Below, piece after piece: positions 30,401 to 43,500 of a stretch of 47,984 bases of DNA (position 1 is its first letter; each line of letters opens with the position of its first letter). Under the pieces are notes generated by a model. It was not told the origin of the DNA. It ran no database searches and saw only the letters and a list, made by a program, of their open reading frames with translations. The position numbers and the translations under genes were made by a program. Origin of the DNA: Liolophura sinensis. Taxonomy: Eukaryota; Mollusca; Polyplacophora; Chitonida; Chitonidae. The stretch is from assembly GCF_032854445.1 (NCBI RefSeq), contig NC_088307.1:18180017-18228000 (forward strand), read 5' to 3'.

Positions 30401-33400
30401 ATATTCTTGAGTACGGTGTAAAACACCAATCAAATAAATAAATAAATTTACATTGAGGTGCCTGCAGCCTTCTAGTTAATGTAGTGTTTTAAATTTTCAC
30501 CTTTTGTCTGTGGAACTCCAGACTAATAGTACATGACATTAATGATTTTGCTCTTGAGTTGCCAAAAAATCATGTTGTATGGATACCAGGGCCTTCTTTC
30601 ATAAAACTTCTTATCTTGTTGTGCTGAAGCAAATAGGTTTTGCTTGGTCAACACAAATGTAATGCTAGGCTTATGTAGTGTTTGACTTCACCGTTTTGGG
30701 GAATCACTCCATGTAGCGACCTGGGCAATTAACTGAACTTTAGAACTTTGTGAAAGCAGGCCCTGTATAAGAAAGCTAGCAAACCATGAGGGATTAAACA
30801 ATGGGTGACTCGTAAAACTTCTTCCTACATGTATCAGGACGGTCCAAAGGTGTAAACTTGTTTGTTCTTTCCCTTATTATGTCACAAATTATCGGTGTAC
30901 GTGTACTCATAAAACATAAATGAAGTACACTGAAACGTCACAGAAGAAAGCAGTGTGTTCAGCTGTCATTTGGACTTTCTGTGTATCTTGTCCACGAGTC
31001 TCCCATTAAACGTTTTTTTTGTCTTGTTGTAGGGTTTCCAGTTAGACTTTTATGTACACAACCCGTCTGGTAGTCCTGAAGATGTGCCCAAACATGTGGG
31101 CTACTCCTATCTTCTACCCTTTCACATCCAGGACACTTTGGGCAAGAAAACTGTGCCGATCTCTGGCTTAAAGCACAAACCAATTGGTCAAATCAGTGGT
31201 GAGTACCCTGCTACAAGTGTTGCACTCACGGTCATTATGGCAAAGGGTGTCACTTTTGTATGGGTACAGTATATTTGCATTGTGAAGAAGAATCAGGCCC
31301 TGCATATGAATTTTAAAATGCAATACAATGGGTTTCTTGCCCAATGTCTGTGATGTTGTGATGTGATTGATGTATGCAAAACACACTCATTGTTTCTTGC
31401 ATGTACCATAAATGCTGCATCATTTAATTGTATGCCAACCTTCATTTCGTAAATAGACAAGTTCAAGTATTCCAAGACCAAATAAAGTACAATTGTAATA
31501 CCCACGTGTTCAGTTACAAGCTGAACTTTTATTGAAGCTGGAATTCTTCATTTCATTCAGGATATCTTTTCCCAGTGTTATCATACAAGTTTCGAGTAAA
31601 TTGTCAGCAAAACTTTGTGTAACTGTATCAGTATATTAACCTGTCTACAATAGCTCTTTTTCTTTATATGCTTGTGAATAACTAGTCATTTGAATCACCC
31701 TGATCCTTTAATTTCTTGAAATAGAATTTAAGTTAAAAGCTTACAAAAATGTCTGCATGTATTCTTGTAGTGGAACATTTCATTGCCAAGCCAATGACCA
31801 ACTTCCAGTGCTCGATGGAGACGTCCTTTGCGCTCCACTGGAAGCGTGATCGCGGTCCTCTGGACATCGGGCACCGTGGGATGGGTGTCAGTCACGAGAG
31901 CAAATGGTAAGTAAACTTGACAAAGGGAGGGACCCGTGGGTACATCATTATCCAGCAGCAGACTCCCCTCATGGTGTTAGCCTTAGGAGCTAAGGGTTCT
32001 TGGGTAAACATCAAGAAACCAGATTTTGGGATCTAGATATTTCTGATTTTTTATTTTTTACAGTTCAGCAAAAATAATTTTCCTGGTTAGGCTGAATAGT
32101 ACATTTGCCACAATTACTTCTATTCAGATAACTTTTTTCATGATGTAGACTTTTGCGCTGATTTCAGTCTTGCTACGGGATTTATATTTTGTGTGATTTT
32201 AAATTTATAAGGTTTTAGGCTGGAGCTAAGTTAAAGACATCTCCTTAGGGTGTTGCAGGTTTTACTCTGGAGTTTCACACCATCACTGCACAGATATAAA
32301 TTTTTCTTTGTTATTTTGAGCGTTTATTTCACCTTTGCCAGCATGGTCAGTTGGTTATGACAATCAACTGTGAACATTGGATTTTGGGCTTATGCTATGG
32401 ATTACAATTTAGTGATTTTAATCTGTTCCTTTGGCTGAATAAAAAATATATAGATGGAATTTGCTGGGCTCCTGTGATCTTGCGATTCATATTCCCTGGT
32501 TAGTTGAAGTAATCGGGAGCAATTAGATTGAAGGTGACCAAGTATATTTGTTTATTTTTGGGTACCCTGGACGGAAGGGTAAATTTGATGGGTGTTCGTC
32601 ATATTGCATGCATTTCAGGTCAGGTTGACACAGCTTTTATGGAAAACTGTTTTTTTTTTCCTGCTTGTCTGACAATGTTTGATGTTGCAGTTTGGAGAAA
32701 TGGAGGCTAGGGGTGAGGGATTTAATTATGTAATTCTTGTTTTACTCCATACTTGTGAATATTTCACTTCGACGACGGGAGGTAGGTTGCTGCTGACCTT
32801 CCCACGCATGGCGGAAGAGTAAGCCAGCACGAGCTTGATGAACTCACAGCATCGGCAGTGGTGAGAGGCTCCTGGGTCATTGTGCGACTCTGGCATGCTA
32901 GCCACATCTGCCACGGAGGCCTTGGGAGGTTTGGGGATGTCTCCTTTCTTGTTCAAACTGTAGTGGTAAAGATGGTGTTTTTAAAAAAGCACCTCTATTT
33001 TTGGCATTTATAATCATTATTAACAGAGCAGAGACTTGCCCTATGTCTCTTTTTACTTGCTTCTCTGCAGTTTGATTGGTACTCACTTTGGCTTGTTTGT
33101 TGTATTAATGCATTTAGTTGTACAGTAAGCTTTGTTGATTGTTTGTGTACATTTTTGCCCTAAGGATGCTGTGGCATAGTATCTGAGGTATGGCAAGTAG
33201 GTTAGGAACAGAGACAGGCTCCATGTACAATCTGTTCCTTTCATGTTACTCATGTGAATTCAGTTACAGACTTTTATTTGTAAAGTTTACTTTGTAGGAC
33301 ATGACATGGTTAGTGAAGTGAGGTTTTGTCCTGGGATCATCTTTCTTTCACAGGTGTCTAAATCTTTTTGTTTGTCTCTGAAGTTTCAGTGTTTTTGGTG

Positions 33401-34508
33401 AAGTTCACTTTTTACAGAAAAAGGATATTTCCATGAGTTTGTCGAAGGGATCTCTAAAACACAGCTTCAGTGATTTACTTAACAGGGTATTTTTTAAAGG
33501 TGAATCATTGATTTAAGTGCATGGCCTGGCAAGATGTGCATCAAGGCATGCTGGGTTATCGGGGGTCAGTTTCATGATGCAGATGGTAAATGTCCTGTAG
33601 TTTTGTGATTCCTTTTCCTCATTCTGAGAATTTTTTTGGAGGTTTGTTTGGAAAGGAAGAGTATCATATACTGAGAAAATGTAAGTTTCATAATCAAGAG
33701 TAATATTTTGCTTGCCTTAATACAGCCCTTTTTTGGAAGGACAAGATTTTATTTTGTTTACCGTACTTACTGTTTAGTAGCACTTGGCAAAGTTCACATT
33801 GTCATTGTAGCTAAGGGCTTACTTTAGGAAATGTGCTTCATGAAGCACATTTTTAAAATGTGGTGAGGGTTTTTGCAGTACAGTTTCAGACTGATCAAAT
33901 GTAACAGTAACCATGATGTACACATAGTTACAAGTAACCAAATAATAGGAGATCCTTTTCAAATTTTGAAGAAATTGTCGCAGCTGTACTTTATTGTTCT
34001 GTTGGAACGCTCATATGTTAAATGCTGTGGGTGCTGAGGCTTAGGTGTGGAAGGAAGCAAACAAGGTGGGTGGATGTGTATTTGGGTACCTGTATGTATT
34101 TGGGTGTGCGAGTATGTGTTGGAAGAGCATGATTTGGTTGAGAATGTCAGCTGACTCAGGTACAAGTAGATACACTTATTGGAACATTGAATGTTATGAG
34201 ACCTGTCGCGTTTTACATAGGAACACCGCTGTTGCCAGTCTAGGCTTACCATTCACCTGGGACTTTTCTTCATATTCTTGCTTGTATTGGTCAACCAAAA
34301 CTTGTGACCACCAACCTTTTTGTACAATCGTAAATACTTTCAACCCAGTGTAGTGTCAGAAATGTGAGCTGAGAGTATTGCCCTAATGGTTGTGGGAAAA
34401 AATTGACATGGCCAGGACAGTATGGACCTACTGTAAGACTTCAACTTTTTCAATGTCTGAAGCGCTTCTTTCAGTGGAATTTATTCATACAATTATCATG
34501 AAAATGAT

Positions 34509-34547
<39 letters not shown>

Positions 34548-37500
34548 TTTGATTGGTGTTTTACGCCATACTCAAGAATATTCATGAAAATGACAACAGA
34601 ATGATTTGTTTGTGTCACTACAAGATGCAAGCTTCCAAAAAACTGTAGCAAAGAGTTTTTTAAACTTGGAAGGTTGTAGCAATGCTGTCTATGCGAACTG
34701 AGAACTGGGATCAGTGTGACACATGGGAAGAGTGATTATTAGAACTCTGATTTAAGTAAGAATTGTAGTAGGAACAATAATGTAATTCTGTAGTCATTCA
34801 GCTGCCTGTTGGGATGTACTTGTGGTGTTTTGAGTGCATAGAGCTATCGGCTCTAGAAAACGTGCTGTTATGCTGAAATCGCCCTTCTTGTCACCATATG
34901 ACAGGTGGAACTGTCAACATTTAAGTTGTGGAAACAGTGATGTAACCATGAGGGTGCTAGAACAAGTGGATCTGATGGAAACAAAGTACATGTGCACTGT
35001 AAAAACAGCTGTACATGTACACTGTAAAAACAGCTGTGCATGTACACTGCTGTGCATGTATTTGACCTAAAATTTTGCCCAGAACTTAGATGCTCATTTT
35101 CTTCTTTACATGAGAAGTCTTCAGTTATTCTTAAAAATGCGTATTGAAGCTTATTTAGAAAGTACATGCAGGATGACATCGATGTGGAAAATGAAAGTTT
35201 TAGCACCAGAAATAATAATTGTGACCGATATTTGCAAGTAAAAATGCACCTGTTGGGGCAGATTTTTAAGTCAAGTATGTCTGTATTATTATGTTAGAGT
35301 AGAGTATGGCTGGGCGTATCGAGCCATCATTGAAAATTGCTTTGTTGGAGGTAACCACAAACGATCAGATAAAACTGTAAGTCATTAGGAATATTTGTCT
35401 TTTTTTTTTTATTTCAGATATTAATGAAAAGAATTGGAATTTTGAAGAAAAAAAATTTTTACGTAAAAATCAAAAATTTAAGTTCCATGAAAATCCCAAT
35501 AAAAACTGAAAAACAAAAATAAAATCAATAAATATAATTTTTTTTGGAAGGTGGGTTGGGTTGGGTTGGGTTACCCCCATCAAATGTATTTGTAATGATG
35601 ACCTTGAAGAGAGAGTGTGTGAAAGTGTTAATTGAAGAGTGAGCATTTTGATTGTGTTTAAAAGGGAGTGCCTCTATGTGATGCCCAATATCTTGAGTAA
35701 CCATATCTTTCAGGTTAGCGGCCGTTCGGGAGAACACTGTTGCGTCTCTGGCAGCTGCATCTAGTCACGTAGGTCCTAAGAGATGGTCATAAGCTTAAAA
35801 TTTAGAACAAATTCTAATTCACTGTTGAACTGTTTTTATGTATTTCTTTTGTCATTATTTATCGTTATGATGATCAGCAGTGGTATCATGGTGATTGCTG
35901 TCAATACTACTAACCCTGATTTACTACTAAAATTTATTAAAAAAATTTCTGTTCTGCAAATGTTTTCGTTGTGGAAAGGTAGGGCATTTGTGCAGTTGTT
36001 GTATATTGATATGTACAAGGAAGATTGGGTCTTCTTTTGAGAGCTTTTAGCAATCGTCCGTGATACCACTGCACATATGTTTTTCTTTGCTGTTGAAATA
36101 CCGTTACACTCATAACAATTATTATCAATGAAAACCTTGTACTGTTCGAAAAGACCACTCTGGGTTTCCTAATTGTTGTTTAACATCTATTGTTAACTTG
36201 GTTATCATATTCGTTGGTTGATATGGACATGTTATTGTAAAGTTGTGTCTTAACCCTTCATTGTTGAGCCATCATCACACAAGTACATTTAAACTTTTTT
36301 TTCATGCAAACACGTTCAAATTCCAATATCATCATTTCTGTCAGTTTCATTGCTTCTGTTGTTCTGTTCACTTATAGCAGTGTCATTGCTTATATCCATC
36401 ACACATACTGTAGCCATTTTAGCAGTTGCCTCACTTTTTCCAATCTTATCAGTTCTCTTTTTCTCTTTTTCTTTTTGTCTATTCTTCTGGTTCATAATTT
36501 CAACCAAAACCGCATTAGTATACAAAAAACATACTACATGTACATTACTTCACCTTTGTTAGATCTTTGTGACTTCTGCATCTGTGCTTCCTATAAACTG
36601 TTCAGTTAATACTTTTCTTTTTCTTTGTGATCACATTGCCTTTCCATGTCCATTCTTACCAAATATTTGCACATTCTGCAATTCCTTCCTGTGTGAGTTC
36701 TTGTTTTGAAAATTGGTCTTGAGGCTACTGACTTGGAACATCCATAATGTTTGAGAGGGCTGGTAAACAAATCATCACCTTATACCCAATATTTCTCATA
36801 CTTTTCAATTTCTCTATCTATATTTTTGAAGACTGAAAGTACTACAATATTTACAATTACATATCTTAAACATACCCTTCTTGTAATGCCCACACTCATT
36901 CACCCCACTCACTCCTGAAGGCTCATTTCTACATGCACTCTTCATACATGTACATGTCTCAGCCGTGTCACAGTTTCATATCCTTCATTTATCTTCTTTA
37001 CACTTTTGCTCTTTACAACTCGCGTGCTAGCATTCCAAGTTCACAATAACATTTGTGTGGACAGTTTATAATAGTAATATTATTATTGTGTTCACATAAC
37101 GTTCATATTTTCCAAATTAACACATAATGCTCCCATGTTAATTCTTTCTATTTCATGTTAACCTTTTGTATTTTCCTTGTTAGCTCCTTGCATTTTCCAT
37201 GTTTACACACTATTACTTGTCCATGTTTACACATTATTACTTATCCATTTTTACACATTATTACTTATCCATTTTTACACATACTTATCCATGTTTACAT
37301 TTTATACTTATCCATGTTTACACATTATTACTTATCCATATTTACACATACTTATCCATGTTTACACATTATTACCTGTCCATGTTCACACCTACTTATC
37401 CATGTTTACAGATAACAATCACATGTGTACTTTGTGCGTTCTATATTTACACTTCATGTTTTACATGTTCACTCTTCATGTTCTCCACATTCATATTCCA

Positions 37501-40500
37501 TGTGTATTTCGTGTGTACATTTCACATTTTCCTAGTGAACACTTCACACAAATCACCCTTGTTCACACTGAAGAACTTGACAACAGCACACAATAACAGC
37601 ACTGTCCTGTAAAATGATGACAATGATGATGATAGAGTAGTTAATGAGGACAGCCACATCATACATCTTCATTATCATTACCAATATTTTTGTAGGATCT
37701 TTAGAATTTAGTGGCCATATTAATTACAGGTAGAGTTTGGTGTGTATGGTTAGTTACCTGTCATTGCTAAGATATTCATATATGTACATGTATGTAAATT
37801 AATGATTTAACACAAAATAAAGTTGTACGTAGTTATACTTGAACCTTTTTGCCTTAATTAAAAGTCATGCGTTTTTTTTGTGTGTTTTGGGGGTTTAAAT
37901 CTGAACAGTTACAGGTGAAAAGGTTCAAGGATCAATGAAAATTAATGCAATTCACACACAAATTCAATAAACACCCAAACATCCACTTTTACCAAATGCA
38001 GTGTAATAGTGGGTGTGGTTGTTACCATGGTAACATTATGTCTTTGTGCTGGTTGTCAGGGGGCGGACTTTGTGGAGTTTGATGTACAGCTGAGTAAGGA
38101 CTGGATCCCTGTGGTGTATCACGACTTCCAGGTTTGCCTGGCCATCAGGAAGGTGAGTAATGAGTCCTGCAGATACAGGTCTGTGTTTTGTGGATTTTTG
38201 GATCCACGTAACCAGGGTCACATGAAGGCAATTACTGTGTTTCGTCTAAAGCTTGGCCTGAAAAATAGTTCGAAATTGGCCTACATTTAAATGATTAGAC
38301 AGTTTAAAAAATGTTATTGTTTGGATTATTTGATACATCCACTGTTAAATAAGAGCACTGTGAGGAGTAGGGAAGCTTGGCTGAAAATTGCAGTTATTGC
38401 AACCTAGACAGAAAGAAGACAAAAATGGCTGTTGACAGATTTTTCCACTTTTACTGTCCTTGAAAAATGGGTCAACGATGATAGTGTGGGTGTTTGAGCC
38501 TAACATTCATGAAAGACCACTTGTCTTTCACCAGTATGACGTGCCTGTGTCACATGTGAGAAGCTCAACAGGTACAAGTTTAGTGGTTGGGCCAGAACTC
38601 CGTTTTCCTCCACCTATAAAACTGACAGTCATCGGATAACCGCAGTACTCTTAAATGTGGTGTGCAACAACAGTCGGATAAATGAATGAAGAAATTGAAA
38701 GAAGAGACACTTTTTGTGAACTTAGATTATGTAATAAGTTATTTTCTCTCATACAACTTTTTACATTTATCAGCACGATAAATGGATTTCTTTTCTATTT
38801 TCAGCGGAAAACAGAAGAACATGAGCTGTTTGAAATCCCAGTGAAAGATCTTACAGCTGAAAAGTTACAGTCCATGAAGGTTAGCCTTTTTTGTAAAACA
38901 TGGGGAATATGCATAAAAAAGGGAATGTGGGAAACATGGAAATATTCGTGCACAAAACAGGAAAAGTGTAAAACATGAGGAATATTCATAAAATAAGGAA
39001 TGTGGAAAACATAGGAAATATTCATGTACAAAACAGGAAAAGTGTGAAACATGAGGAATATTCATAAAATAGGGAATGTGGGAAACATAGGAAATATTCA
39101 TGTACAAAACAGGAAAAGTGTAAAACATGAGGAATATTCATAAAATAAGGAATGTGGAAAACATAGGAAATATTCATGTACAAAACAGGAAAAGTGTGAA
39201 ACATGAGGAATATTCATAAAATAGGGAATGTGGGAAACATAGGAAATATTCATGTACAAAACAGGAAAAGTGTGAAACATGAGGAATATTCATAAAATAA
39301 GGAATGTGGAAAACATAGGAAATGTTCATGTACAAAACAGGAAAAGTGTGAAACATGAGGAATATTCATAAAATAGGGAATGTGGAAAACATAGGAAATG
39401 TTCATGCACAAAACTGGAAAAGTGTGAAACATGAGGAATATTCATAAAATAGGGAATGTGGGAAACATAGGAAATATTCATGTACAAAACAGGAAAAGTG
39501 TGAAACATGAGGAATATTCATAAAATAGGGAATGTGGGAAACATAGGAAATATTCATGTACAAAACAGGAAAAGTGTGAAACATGAGGAATATGCATAAA
39601 AAAGGGAATGTGGGAAACATAGGAAATATTCATGCACAAAACAGGAAAAGTGTAAAACATGAGGAATATTCATAAAATAAGGAATGTGGAAAACATAGGA
39701 AATATTCATGTACAAAACAGGAAAAGTGTGAAACATGAGGAATATTCATAAAATAGGGAATGTGGGAAACATAGGAAATATTCATGTACAAAACAGGAAA
39801 AGTGTGAAACATGAGGAATATGCATAAAAAAGGGAATGTGGGAAACATAGGAAATATTCATGCACAAAACAGGAAAAGTGTAAAACATGAGGAATATTCA
39901 TAAAATAAGGAATGTGGAAAACATAGGAAATATTCATGTACAAAACAGGAAAAGTGTGAAACATGAGGAATATTCATAAAATAGGGAATGTGGGAAACAT
40001 AGGAAATATTCATGTACAAAACAGGAAAAGTGTGAAACATGAGGAATATGCATAAAAAAGGGAATGTGGGAAACATGGAAATATTCATGCACAAAACAGG
40101 AAAAGTGTAAAACATGAGGAATATTCATAAAATAAGGAATGTGGAAAACATAGGAAATATTCATGTACAAAACAGGAAAAGTGTGAAACATGAGGAATAT
40201 GCATAAAAAAGGGAATGTGGGAAACATGGAAATATTCATGCACAAAACAGGAAAAGTGTAAAACATGAGGAATATTCATAAAATAAGGAATGTGGAAAAC
40301 ATAGGAAATATTCATGTACAAAACAGGAAAAGTGTGAAACATGAGGAATATGCATAAAAAAGGGAATGTGGGAAACATGGAAATATTCATGCACAAAACA
40401 GGAAAAGTGTAAAACATGAGGAATATTCATAAAATAAGGAATGTGGAAAACATAGGAAATATTCATGTACAAAACAGGAAAAGTGTGAAACATGAGGAAT

Positions 40501-43500
40501 ATTCATAAAATAGGGAAATTGGGGAAACATAGGAAATATTCATGTACAAAACAGGAAAAGTGTGAAACATGAGGAATATTCATAAAATAGGGAATGTGGG
40601 AAACATAGGAAATATTCATGTACAAAACAGGAAAAGTGTGAAACATGAGGAATATTCATAAAATAGGGAATGTGGGAAACATAGGAAATGTTCATGTACA
40701 AAACTGGAAAAGTGTGAAACATGGGGACTGTTCAAAACAGTGAATACTGAGTATTTCAAAAGGACTACAGCTTGAATTTGTAGTTCCGATTGAAGTGTTA
40801 ATGTTTTTTGATGAACATTCTGTTCTGACAACTCTATAATTACTATAAGAGCTGTATGAAATTCAGTATTTTTTATTAAGAATTAATTATTAGCCTTTGC
40901 TAATATGTGCTAGAATCTGGCAGGTAGAACCTGTGAGTGGTCATACGTTTTCCCCAGGTTGTGGACAGAGTTTGGTTTCCTCCCACCATAATGAGTTAAA
41001 CACTCTTGAATATGGCAATAAAACTGTAATCAAATAAATAAATAAATATAAGTATTTGAAAGTGAACATGCACACTTCCTGCCTTTTGTACAATGATAAT
41101 GTGAAGGATAATGCAATCAGGAAAACCAGCCCCTTCTGTGGTGTCTGATTTTTTATAACATTTTGTGTGTAAATTCATTTTGTGGAATCTCAAGACAGGC
41201 TCTGGAACCAGCCAGAGGCTTTTTTCAAGTGTTGCATTTTAAACAGTTCCTTTACTTTGATTAGCTGTTGGTTTCTGCACAGTAAAAACTTCAAATATTT
41301 CCTGATTTAGATATACGTAAATGTTTTTTTTCACAGATTCATTTCCTGCGTTAAAGTCTAGAAAATATTGTAATCTATATGTAAATTTGCATATTTCTAA
41401 TGGGATATAAATTATCTGAATTATTTCAGTGCGTCGTGTATATTTAATAGAGACCCAATCCATAACGCATACATCTAATCCAATGAAGTGTTTGTGTGTA
41501 AAGTGATGTTTTGTTGGCTCAGGGTTACGATGTGTTGATATTATGTTTCACAGGTGGCTCACCGAACAGAGAAGACCCTCAAGCATCTAGGTGAGTGCAG
41601 ACATCTGCTATTGACTTCTGATGCCAGGTTGGCAGATTGGCAAATATATATATGACCTCTTTTTTTTTTTTTTGTTCACCAATCAGAAGACTTTTATGTA
41701 TATGCAGCCACATTTTCGCTCTCACCTTCATTCACATTTCTGTACATTTGACTGTTCTTCAAATACATTATAGCTGCTACTCCATTTGTCTTTTAATTCA
41801 CATTCCTTCCCCGTTACTTTGGCAGTATATTCTTCCATTCTTAAGTATTCAGCTTTTTCTTTAAAGTAGATTTTCTACATGTGATGGTATTTGGATTTTT
41901 TTTTTGTCTCAGAAATCGACTTTTTTGCGAATATAGCCTAAGTAGTGTTCATTATTGTTTTTTCATTGGATAAGTGTAGAGTTACTGTAGCATTGTCAAT
42001 TATTTTGCACTATTTTAGAAACGTTTAAGAAACAGAATGTAACAGTTTCATGACATTTCAATCTGAGATAAGTGCCATTATACATTAGTAGTTATCTTGT
42101 AGAAGTGCCATTATACAATAGTAGATATCTTCTAGAAGTGCAGTTATACATTAGTAGTCATCTTCTAGAAGTGCCATTATACATTAGTAGTCATCTTCTA
42201 GAAGTGCCATTATACATTAGTAGTTATCTTCTAGAAGTGCCATTATGCATTAGTAGTCATCTTCTAGAAGTGCCATTATGCATTGGTAGTCATCTTCTAG
42301 AAGTGCCATTATGCATTGGTAGTCTTCTTCTAGAAGTGCCATTATGCATTTGTAGTCATCCTCTAGAAGTGCCGTTATGCATTGGTAGTCATCTTCTAGA
42401 AGTGCCATTATGCATTAGTAGTCATCTTCTAGAAGTTATCTTCTGTTTTTTAACTTCAGATATTGACTTGGAGCCAGGAGACCTGCAGCCCTTCCCCACA
42501 CTGGAGAGAGTGTTTGAGGCCCTAGACCCTCATGTCGGCTTTAACGTCGAGATCAAATATGCTATGCAGGATAAGGTAAGTAACTGTTCCTTTGCTGTGT
42601 TAACTGCACATTATCTCATGAATAAGAAGTAATCTGTGTCAGCTGAACTTGTTTTAGTTTAAGGTTTAGTTTGTGAAAAGAGACACACATGTCTTGTTAC
42701 ACTAACAGATTTCTTACTAACTATCAGATTATATGACAGACTTTGCACAAACTTAAAAATTATTGTATATTACTGTAATTCTTCAACCTTCTCGCAAGGC
42801 GACCTTTCTTCAACCTTCTCACAAGGCGACCTTTCTTCAACCTTCTCACAAGGCGACCTTTCTTCAATCTTCTTGTGCAAGGTTATTATTGAGCCATATT
42901 TTGAAGGCATTATTGTCTGTAGACTGATAAAGTTATACGTTTTGTGAAGCCCTGAAATTGGCCAATCCAACAAATGTAGTTTTGTCTCCATAATCAAACT
43001 ACAAATGTGCTCAAATTGTACTGATAGTTGCTTTTTCATCTGTGAAAAGGTGGGGGAATTGGGATAATTCCCCCAAAAAATAAATGAACAAAAATAAGCT
43101 ACTGTATTTAACATTGAATAAATCACTCGAATTGGGGTAATCTCAAAAAAAGAACAAAAATAAACTGCCATATTTAACTTATGTTGAATAAATCACTAGA
43201 ATTGGGGTAATGTAAAAAAAACAAAAAAAAAAACAAAAATAAACTGCCATGTTTAGCTTACATTGAATAAATCACTCGAATTGGGGTAATCTGAAAAAAA
43301 AAGAACAAAAGTAAACTGCCATATTTAACTTATATTGAATAAATCACTAGAATTGGGGTAATCTAAAAAAAAATGATCAAAAATAAAGTTTTGTATTTCA
43401 CCTAAAGTTTAGTTTTTTTCTAATGACATAATTTGTGGGATTCAGCCACTTAAGAATTTTTGTGTAGTTTGATTAAGAGATACTTATCAGAAAAACTTGA

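Noticed and set aside
35551-35575. Telomere-like repeat
   Set aside because: GGGTT rather than the usual animal TTAGGG, only four units, and internal to an intron.
38801-40831. Series of overlapping minus-strand frames rich in Phe, His and Ser
   Set aside because: They are frame-rotated translations of the 76-bp minisatellite. 76 is not a multiple of three, so each frame closes after about 60 codons. No independent evidence of coding.
42072-42459. N-terminal extension of GPCPD1 exon 12 through the 33-bp repeats
   Set aside because: There is a clear acceptor at 42458-42459 whose phase joins perfectly to exon 11, and homologues lack such repeats. Kept only as a finding.
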